From Icerya purchasi (Eukaryota > Arthropoda > Insecta > Hemiptera > Monophlebidae): a stretch of 64,000 nucleotides of DNA. Shown here in pieces: positions 56,592 to 64,000 of the stretch. Numbering within the stretch: position 1 is the stretch's first letter; each line of letters begins with the position of its first letter. The stretch spans positions 43,594,685 to 43,658,684 of the forward strand of contig CM077115.1 in assembly GCA_039619475.1 (NCBI GenBank). Reading direction: 5' to 3'. The translations under genes and the position numbers were made by a program. The notes below the pieces were generated by a model. That model saw only the letters and a program-made list of their open reading frames with translations. It searched no databases and was not told where the DNA came from.

Positions 56592-59500
56592 TTATAAAGG
56601 AAAAATATTACAAATGGAACATACGAAAGAAGCTAACAAAGGAATAACCAAAGGAGACGGAAAAGAAAGGATGCTTTGAGCGCTGTAGGGCGTAGGAAGG
56701 CCAAGACGCAAAAGACCGGAATACAGTATCGCGCGTTCTGAAGAAATGGAAGGACATTCAAGTAAAATGTGGTTCGCATCACAAACAAAGTTTGCTTCTG
56801 ATTGATCAAATGGACAAAGAGGAGACTGAGTAATGGAGAAACGAAAGAGCGAAGCAGGAAGCAAGCTGTGGTTCAACCGAAGTCTAATTATGGATGAAAT
56901 AGTTGACCGCCTCATGTTGGGGAAATCAAGAAACCACGGAAAAAGAGGAGGAGTGGGTTGTATGGATAAGTAAAAGGAAGCAGGATTGGAAAAGGAAGAA
57001 GGATAGAGATCAGACCAACAGTCACGGTGGCAACGCGAGGAAAGAGTAAGAAGACATTGAGCTGGGAAATTCCTAATAAAGCGACCGTTTAAAGCAGCCG
57101 AACGTGCCAACGAGTCGACTAACTCGTTGCCCGAAATTCCACAACGACTAGGAATCCACAATAGATCAATACGGACAGAACGGGAATGAAATAAATGTGA
57201 AATTAAGGAACGTATGTGAAGCACGATAGGATCAGCGGATGGTTTAGGAAAGGGAGTAGCAATGGCTTGTAAAACGCCTTTTGAATCAGAAGATAAGAGA
57301 ACCTTGGATAAATTGTTAGAGGAGGCTATAAAAATGATTGCCTGTAAGATCGCAATAGATTCGGCTAGGAATATGGAGGAGAACGAGGGGAGTTTGAACG
57401 ACTCAGAATAGCCGAAATCCGGCAAAGTAAAAGCCGCTCCAACCCCCAAAGCTGACTTTGAGCCATCTGTAAAAATTAAGGTAAAAGAAGGAAAGAGCGA
57501 GGATAAAACATAGTTAAATTCGTTATGAGCAGCGGGAGAGGGAAGAGACTTGACATACGAAGCAAGAAAAAGTAAACTGGGTGAGTAAATAAAATCTAGG
57601 AAATTATAGGTAAAATAAGGGCATTTGTTGTAGGATAGAACAAAAGGAGAGAAGGCCCTGAGTCGTGAAGAAATCAAGGAAAGGATTGGGGTTTTACGAG
57701 GAGAGAAACGCCAGTTGTTGAATATAAACCAGTAGGAATTTAGCAAGTAGGAATTGGAAATATGAAGACGTTTAATCAGAAATCGTTCACCTAGATAAAG
57801 TCTTCGGATGAATAAAGGACAGGAACCAGTTTCTGCCAAAATGGCTGCAATAGGAGAGGAGTTCAAGGCACCGATACAAAGGCGGAGACACATATTATGG
57901 ATTTTATCAAGTTTAAGGAGAAGATATTTAGGAGCACTGGCGTAAAGGAACGAGCAATAATCGAATTTAGAAAGGATAGTGGCCCTGTAAAGCATCAAAA
58001 GAATATAAGGATCCCCACCCTAATTACGGGAGAAGAGAGCGTTCAACCAATTAATCCTCTTGAGAGCCAACGTATAGAGATAATTTATGTGATGGTGAAA
58101 GGACAAGTTACTGCTAAGAACAATGCCAAGGTAGGAGACAGAACTAACTAAAGGAATAGGAAGATGGCACACGGATAGATTGACTGAGGAACGACTATAA
58201 GGACGATAAGTGAAAACCATAGCTGCTGATTTCTCAGGAGAAGTAAAAAGGTGAAGATCAGATAACGCGTTATCCAGAGAGAAAAGAGAGTTGTTAAGCT
58301 CCACGACGGCGGAAGAAAGATTAACTGAGGAAGAGTAGATGAGTATATCATCGGCAAAGAATAAGGAAGTAGATGATATCTGAAGAGTAGCTAGGCTATG
58401 GAAATAGATGTTAAAGAGAGTAGGGCTAAGACATGAGCCTTGCGGAAGACCCCGAAAGACCACTCTAGACTCTGAGAAGAAGGGAGTGGAGAGCTGAATT
58501 GATCTATTGTAGAAAAGCTTGAGAATTAAGGAAGCGACCTGTAAAGGAACATTAATGGAACACATTTCACGTAGAAGAGAAGGTAAGTGAACATGATCGA
58601 ATGCGGAGGTAACATCAAGGAAAGCAGAAACAGTGTATTCTTTGCGAATAAGAGATTTGTACACGTCAGATAAAAACAACGATAAACAGTCCGCCGTTCC
58701 CAGTCCCGTACGGAAACCGAACATGTTACTGGGAAGAATATTGTTGAATTCCAGCCACCAGACTAGGCGTTTATTAATCATTTGTTCAAACAATTTTCCA
58801 AAACACGAAGCCAAGGAAATAGGACGGAAAGAATTAGGATTCTTTTTTGGAATAGGAATAACAATAAAGGAGTTCCAAATTGGTGGCGTGGTACAGGTAT
58901 GCAAGAAGGAGTTGTAGATAGAAAGCAAGGTATTCAGTGCGAAGATTGATAAGCTCTTAATAACCGGGAAAGGAATGCCGTCCACTCCCGGACTAGAGGA
59001 GGAGGAGGAATTCTTTAAGGAAGAATGGAGTTCATTGATGTTAAAATCGGAAGACAGAACGTGCCTAGAGGATGTAGGTGGAAACGCCGGAGGGCATATT
59101 TCCTCCAAGGATGGAACATATAAGGGAGCAATTGAGTCCAGAAAAGAGATGAGCTTCTCCGAAGGAAGGTTGTAATAGGAGGGACGTTCGGACCGTGGGG
59201 ACTGAAAGGCTTTCGCCATTTTCGAAAGATGAGAGAGGGAGGTGGATCTAGTGAATGATGAACAGAATTTCTTCCACGCGTTTTTTTTGCTCTTTTTGAG
59301 AATAAATCTGGCCTTAGCATTGGCCTCCCTATAAGCTATGAAATTATCGAAGGAAGAGCAAGAACGGAAGGCCCTGAACTTCAAAGAACTGTCTCTAAAA
59401 GCGACCGAACAATCGTTGTTCCACCATAGGGAAGAAGCAAGAAGATTAGGGTTCTTTTTAGAGAAGCGGATAGGAGGAGAAGAGGCCGACAACGCGGAGG

Positions 59501-60345
59501 TAATCGAGTCGATGAACCTGTTGTATTGAAGAACAGGATCTGTTTGGGAATGTATGTTGGGGAGGGCGGAATCGACTCCAGCCCGAAATTTATCCCAATC
59601 AAACTTTGATTAAGGACCATTTGGAAGTATGGGAAACTCTGGAACAACTGGGATCAGGAGGAGGACGAAGATCGTGAAAGGAAAGAATAATTGGAACATG
59701 GTCACTACCGAAGGTACCCTGCAAGGTTCTCCAATGACAGCTGAGACCAAAGTTGGGAGAAGTGAAGGAAATGTCAACCGAACTGCAAGTCTGCGCGCCT
59801 CTAAAGAACGTCGGAGAATGATCATTAAGAATAACGAAACTATTGTTAGAGATGAAATTTTCAAGAACACGACCATTACAGTTTTAACCAACCGAGCCCC
59901 ATAGAGGAGAGTGAGCATTCCAGTCACCACCAAAAATAAAGGGAAAAGAAAGAAAATTGGACAATAATGTAAAAGGAAAATTGTGGAGATCAAAATGCGG
60001 AGGAACGTATGTTGAGATAATATGGACTGGTTGAGGATGAATATTAGGCACAGAGATATGCACCAGGTTTGGTGACCGAACGTCAGAAGGAAAACAAGCG
60101 GAGTGATCGTGAACTTGAAAATAAATATCGTTCCTTATCAATATGGCGGCGCCGCCATATCCATCCGCACGATCAGAACGGATTAACTTAAATCCACGAA
60201 TGGATATATTCATGGACTCAGTAAGCCAAGTTTCGGACAACAGAGCAATATGGATGAAGTAAGAGTCAAGAATCCCTTCCAAGGCCTGTTTGTCGGCTCT
60301 CAGGCTCCGACAATTCCATTGGAGAATATTCAACTTATGAGACAT
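56592..60345 (-). pseudogene. I-like ORF2: endonuclease, reverse transcriptase, RNase H
   Basis: Start ATG at 60345 (MSHKLNILQWNCR), about 1250 codons. The endonuclease shows QWN, LLSETWL, STYVPP, GGDWNAHSPLWG and, further on, GSDHVP. RT shows FRPISLASCFGK, FLDVTSAFD (motif A), GLPQGSCLSPTLFNIY (B) and FADDILIYS (C), all with catalytic Asp retained. RNase H shows FTDGSKS, AESIAIL, SSDSKG and NELVDSLA, but the usual GHCG is SRCG, so the conserved His is lost. Breaks: TAA at 59886-59884 just after the endonuclease GDxNAH block, a one-base insertion near 59603, and TAG at 58022-58020 between RT and RNase H. The flanking frames join cleanly across each stop. Confidence 0.93.
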
Positions 60346-60987
60346 GAAAAGAATTCGTAGGATGAGACGAATGGCTGGACCAGAACGCCAACGCAAGAAG
60401 CAGAAGCCAATTGGCAAAGGCGAACCATGCAGCCAACAGGACTAGGGCAGAAACAAAACAAATAATGGAAAAATGAATCCGCAGCAATCCAGCGAAGAGT
60501 ATATTCAGGAGAGACATACCAAAGGTTAGAGGCCTTGACCTCGATCTTGGAAGTTATTGTCAGTTTGCATCACGAGACAATCCACAGTACAGCATGACAA
60601 TCCTTATTTTCGGTTGCCAGTCGAAGACGTAGCAGAACGCATACGCGGTTGGTTAATAGAATCGCCGTCCAGAAAGGAAAATCGTTATAAATGCGATTAA
60701 TAGCTACCATGGAGAAATTCTCCAAACGAGTGCTATTCTTGATGAACCTATATTTCTGGTAACTTGTCTTATAAGCATAATCGAATGCGATTAGCTTTAC
60801 AATGGCTATCCTCGAGAGGCTCCACTGTGCGAAGATGGGTTTAGGCCATCCCACAGCAGTTCTCCCGACCAAAGTGCCATAGCGGAGAAAAAGTGCGGAA
60901 GAAATATCTATAATACTGTGGGTTGCTCGATAACAGAACATAACAATAATCCAGATGGATACAACAGGGAAGAAAGTAAAATAAGAA
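60346..60987 (-). other. Inter-ORF spacer of the I-like element
   Basis: 642 nt separates the ORF1 stop from the ORF2 start, longer than usual for I-group elements, where ORFs are close or overlapping. It contains a 155-codon open frame (61037-60570, minus) that overlaps the end of ORF1 by about 50 nt. That frame has hydrophobic segments but no recognised domain. A third small ORF, a captured sequence or simple drift are all possible. Confidence 0.6.
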
Positions 60988-62631
60988 TTAGCAGAAATGT
61001 AAGTTACTAGAGAGAAATGCAGAAAGAGATGTGACAAAGTTAGGAGAGGAAGCTATATTGTGGGAAGAAAGCAGGTCTAAAATTGCTGCGGATAGGTTAT
61101 TGACGACGGATGGGGATGAACCCGACGCATTGGTCGGTATTCCGTCCGAGGATGAGGAAGGTAAGGCTATATTTAAGTCAGCGTAGGAGGAATTGTCGTT
61201 TGAGTTATGTTGAGTGAGAGCCCAGCCCCTGGACGGGTACGGAATTTGATTGGAAGGGAGAGGAGGAAATTGAGGAATAGATTTATGAGGCGCTTTCGAT
61301 TTGCTCTGTTTACGAAAAGTGGGGGACTTGAGGGGAAGTTGTGGATTAGGGACAGAAATATTGAGAGGAACACTAGCTTTAGAAGGAGGGATAGCGGCTC
61401 GGTTGGCATATGAGAAAGCTTGTGTAGAATAAGAATTGCTTCTAATGACTGAAGCCTCCTGAAAGGAAACGTTTTCAAAGGACATTATTTTTTTGATATC
61501 CCTTTGTTTAGTCCATTCCGGACAACTACGGTCGTTGGAACAATGTGCGCCCTTGCAGTTTCGGCATAACGGGGGGTTATGAAGATCAGTACATTCTGAG
61601 ACGGAATGTTTTAGGGAACAATGGGAACAAACAACTGAAGAACTCCGGCAGTGTCTAGCAATATGTCCGAACAGGAAACACTTAGCACATTGCATTGGAG
61701 GTTTAACACTCGGAGAGACAGGAAAACGAAGTTTAAAGATGGAAATGAAGTTAGGAAGGACGGTTTTGGAGAACTTAAGTTCAACCGAATTCGTTGGAAC
61801 CTTCTTGCCTTCGGCAGTGCGCAGGATTCTTCTGGCTGAGATTACCGGGACATCAGGTGATTCTAGGCCCTCTAAAATGTAATTTTCAGAGAAGGAAGGA
61901 TGAATACCTGAGATCACGCCTAACCTATATAATGAGGTAACAGGGATAAATGCTTTAAGGTTATGCTTAGTAAGAAAATTAAGATTTTGAAGGAAAGAGT
62001 TGGCTGCAGAAGAAGAAGAGAAAACGACAGCAACGCGATTTTTTCCTCGCGGAGTAATATCAGTAAAAGAAGAAGAAACGGAACTAAGAAGTTTGGCCAA
62101 AGCCAGGGGGTGGTAATTACCTATATTAGCATCAGCCGAGGTGTGCTCGACTATAACTGAATAAGGACCCGGGTGGTTTTGAGGATACGTCTCAGAAGGA
62201 TTAGGACTCCTATTGCTTTCGCTAATATTGGGATTATCTCCATCCTTATTGATGACGTTTGTTGAAATATTATTATTATTATAATTGGCGATATTGTTAT
62301 TAGATTCGAAAATTTCATTAACGATATCGCTACTCTTAGTGACAATGTTATTATTTAGAAGTGTATTCTGAGTAATGTTGACATTATTATTATTAACCCT
62401 ATTTCCATTATGTTCATCGCTGCTAGAAGAACTGTTATTAGACTCGGAAGGGTTAGACTGTGACAATCGTAAGTCTTTTGAGGGCAGTGACGCCACGGGG
62501 GATAGTGGGCTCGACGGTTTACGTTTTGGAGGAGCATCAGCAACCTCCATTAAATTCAACGACAGATCCGTTTTAGAGGGCTTAAGCCCAGTAGAGGAGG
62601 CCGCTGTGCGGCCCCCCTTGGACACGCTCAT
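60988..62631 (-). CDS. I-like ORF1, gag-like RNA-binding protein, intact
   Basis: 547 codons from ATG to stop without interruption. The N-terminal third is rich in Ser, Pro and Asn, with long Asn tracts at about residues 75-135. An RRM-like or gag-like region lies at about 155-310. Three zinc knuckles lie near 315-380: CAKCFLFGHIARHC (CX2CX4HX4C), CSHCSLKHSVSEC (CX2CX3HX4C) and CRNCKGAHCSNDRSC (CX2CX3HX6C). The C-terminal third is Pro/Ser-rich with a final amphipathic segment. Known I-type ORF1 proteins coat element RNA and act as chaperones. The ATG at 62631 is the first in frame after the 5' UTR. It is the only intact long protein-coding gene in the window. Confidence 0.93.
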   Translation of the reverse strand: MSVSKGGRTAASSTGLKPSKTDLSLNLMEVADAPPKRKPSSPLSPVASLPSKDLRLSQSNPSESNNSSSSSDEHNGNRVNNNNVNITQNTLLNNNIVTKSSDIVNEIFESNNNIANYNNNNISTNVINKDGDNPNISESNRSPNPSETYPQNHPGPYSVIVEHTSADANIGNYHPLALAKLLSSVSSSFTDITPRGKNRVAVVFSSSSAANSFLQNLNFLTKHNLKAFIPVTSLYRLGVISGIHPSFSENYILEGLESPDVPVISARRILRTAEGKKVPTNSVELKFSKTVLPNFISIFKLRFPVSPSVKPPMQCAKCFLFGHIARHCRSSSVVCSHCSLKHSVSECTDLHNPPLCRNCKGAHCSNDRSCPEWTKQRDIKKIMSFENVSFQEASVIRSNSYSTQAFSYANRAAIPPSKASVPLNISVPNPQLPLKSPTFRKQSKSKAPHKSIPQFPPLPSNQIPYPSRGWALTQHNSNDNSSYADLNIALPSSSSDGIPTNASGSSPSVVNNLSAAILDLLSSHNIASSPNFVTSLSAFLSSNLHFC

Positions 62632-62969
62632 CTACAGTAATATAGAAGAATTGGAGACACAAAACAAAAGAAAAAGGAGAAAAAAAAAAAAAGAAAAAAA
62701 ATTTCTAGAAATGAAATATACTGCTAACTAAATAAATAATAGTAACGTAAAATAATAATGACCACTGGTCGAGTAAAATTACGCGGAGAAGAAATAAATC
62801 GAAATATAAACGGTACAGAGATAAGAAAAAAAGAACAATGAACGATCTCAGCGAGTTATCTGGTATGATGAATGACGGAGTCGCGTTGTGATTAAACTGA
62901 TAACGCGAGAGAATCGAAAACAGCAATCAACGCACGAAAAACCGACTGCCCTTTTGATGTGTGTTCTGA
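62632..62969 (-). promoter_or_regulatory. 5' UTR and probable internal promoter of the I-like element
   Basis: 338 nt between the target duplication and ORF1. The first bases TCAGAAC resemble an insect initiator, and a CGTGCG motif lies about 30 nt downstream, where a downstream promoter element is found in I and Jockey elements. The spacing was judged by eye. A 73-codon minus-strand frame (62926-62705) may be incidental. Confidence 0.45.
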
Positions 62970-62982
62970 CCAGCAGGCCTTT
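62970..62982. repeat. Target-site duplication, copy 2
   Basis: CCAGCAGGCCTTT, identical to 56511-56523, at the 5' end of the I-like insertion. Confidence 0.93.
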
Positions 62983-63905
62983 CACCCTATGGCATCAGGG
63001 ATTATTGTATAAAATTAAACTTCTGCTTCCTCATTGCTATCTACTATTTGAATCGTATATACAAGAAAGAGATTTCCGAGTGAAAATAGCCGATGAGCAC
63101 TCAGATATTTTTCCGGCGAGGGCCGGGGTCCCGCGAGGGAGCATTCTGCGTCCAATATTACAATTTACATGTCCGATTTCCCGACCCTAGGTAATACAGA
63201 AGTATCTTTCTCTACGCTGATGACGCAGCCATCTCGGCAATGGATAAGTGCAAAAACACAGCCACAGAAAAACTGCAGGAGTCACTTGGGCACGTAGGGA
63301 CTTGGTTAAAGCGCATATTAGTCAGTGAAAGTAAGTCGACGCACATTTCATTCACACATCGAAAAACTGAACGACTGACAATCAAAATAAATAACGTCGT
63401 AATACCAAATGCTAATAACGTATGATATTTAGGCATACACTTGGACGCTAGGCTGACCAACCAAATTCAGAAAAAAATCGAGCATTTGAAGTTTAAAACT
63501 AGAACCATGTCGTGGCTGTTAGCTAAGAGATCGGGCTTGTCGTTAAAAAATAAAACTCTATTATATAAAATAGTAACTCTAAAACCGATCTGGATGTACC
63601 GTATACAGCTGTGGAACTGCGCAAAAACAACTTACAGAAAATATAGCGATGTCAAAGTAGGGTACTGAGAACCATTGCTGCAGCTCCCTGGTACGTCTCA
63701 AATTGTACCCTCTATAATGACTTAAATGGCATGATTGTGGAGGATGCAAATCAAAAGACAAGCAAATAAACATGACGCCCGACTTAGTACTCATATGAAT
63801 CAATTTTCCATCAATTTGCTGGATAATTCCTGTGAAATACGCAGACTGTGGCGAATTATAAAGTTTAGGGGGAGTGCCACTGAGTACTACCCCTCTACAA
63901 AACAT
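62983..63905 (+). mobile_element. Jockey-like retrotransposon, right part of the split copy
   Basis: Continues the RT reading after motif A: WHQGLLYKIKLLLPHCYLLF, FESYIQERDFRVKIADEHSD, RAGVPRGSIL (motif B), a frame-shifted STLMTQPS in place of the YADD region (nucleotides TACGCTGATGACGCAGCC at 63216), KLQESLGHVGTWLKRI, SESKSTHISFTHRKTERL, INNVVIPNANNV, a YLGIHLDARL-type block at 63427, AKRSGLSLKNKTLLYKIV, LKPIWMYRIQLWNC, then IKRQANKHDARLSTHMNQ and LLDNSCEIRRLWR. This is the complete Jockey RT C-terminal order. It contains several shifts and stops. Confidence 0.92.
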
Positions 63906-64000
63906 TCTTTATCATATTAAATTAATCGCTAATGATCACTAAAGTTGGTTAGTTGTGAGATTACATTTTTTTTTTTTTTTTTTATACGTAAAATAGTTAC
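63906..64000. other. Window end, AT-rich
   Basis: A T-run at 63967-63983; no gene. Confidence 0.4.

Larger units (their letters stand above)
56521..62969 (-). mobile_element. Near-intact I-like non-LTR retrotransposon, 6.4 kb
   Basis: It runs from a 5' end at 62969 (first bases TCAGAAC, an initiator-like start) through a 338-nt 5' UTR, ORF1 (62631-60988), a 642-nt spacer and ORF2 (60345-56592), to a short 3' UTR with terminal hairpin and an 18-nt poly(A). ORF1 with three CCHC knuckles and an ORF2 of endonuclease, RT and RNase H fit the I group; the exact clade (I, Nimb, Loa or related) is not decided. It is full-length with a 13-bp target duplication and only three disabling changes, so insertion was recent compared with the Jockey copy it interrupts. 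Confidence 0.95.

Noticed and set aside
58633..59904. Several plus-strand open frames of 60-95 codons
   Set aside because: They are antisense shadows of the minus-strand ORF2, whose protein has clear domains.
62375..62731. 118-codon plus-strand open frame
   Set aside because: Antisense to the Asn/Ser-rich N-terminus of ORF1; Leu/Glu strings mirror that composition.
1..64000. CRISPR arrays, bacterial operons, phage genes
   Set aside because: No regularly spaced palindromic repeats, ribosome-binding-site-linked gene strings or phage proteins; the content is that of an animal genome.

Overview
This 64 kb window looks like repeat-rich heterochromatic or intergenic DNA of an insect, with a hymenopteran such as an ant as my best guess. 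The composition is strongly AT-rich, there are many (AT)n microsatellites, and almost every recognisable protein signature belongs to a transposable element: I-like, Jockey-like, RTE-like and R1-like non-LTR retrotransposons, plus mariner, pogo-like and hAT DNA elements. The assignment to insects is inference from this repertoire. I found no intact host gene, no tRNA or rRNA gene and no CRISPR array.

Layout. 1-6600 is AT-rich with microsatellites, a purine-rich stretch and one retroelement 3' UTR. 6600-15700 is a TE graveyard. It holds an I-like fragment flanked by long inverted repeats, an hAT MITE with 8-bp target duplications, an RTE copy split by a foldback element, a long palindromic MITE, a second reverse-transcriptase pseudogene split by another hAT MITE with 8-bp duplications, and a decayed I-like copy. 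15700-25230 carries a pogo-like element, an I-like copy that lost its whole reverse transcriptase, a degenerate tandem array and an RTE-like tail. 25780-27080 is the only GC/CpG-rich island and the best candidate for a host promoter or exon. 27220-35000 holds further non-LTR 3' fragments and a mariner. 38100-43100 holds an hAT fragment, a second MITE copy, an R1-like copy with target duplication and a large RT pseudogene. 43630-45430 is a decayed AAA-ATPase-like gene (PF09820 type), the one non-transposon protein I recognise.

The most complete unit is a 6.4 kb I-like retrotransposon on the minus strand (56521-62969). It has an intact 547-codon ORF1 with three CCHC knuckles, and an ORF2 (endonuclease, RT, RNase H) broken by only two stops and one frameshift. 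It sits precisely inside the RT motif A of an older Jockey-like element, with a 13-bp target-site duplication. At least ten other fragments of the same family are scattered through the window.

Comparison of eight of those 3' ends reveals a short terminal hairpin just before the poly(A), whose outer stem is kept by compensating base changes. Two old RT pseudogenes also show (AT)n microsatellites growing from Ile-Tyr codons. These two patterns, together with the AAA-ATPase relic and the nested insertions, are the main things worth a second look.
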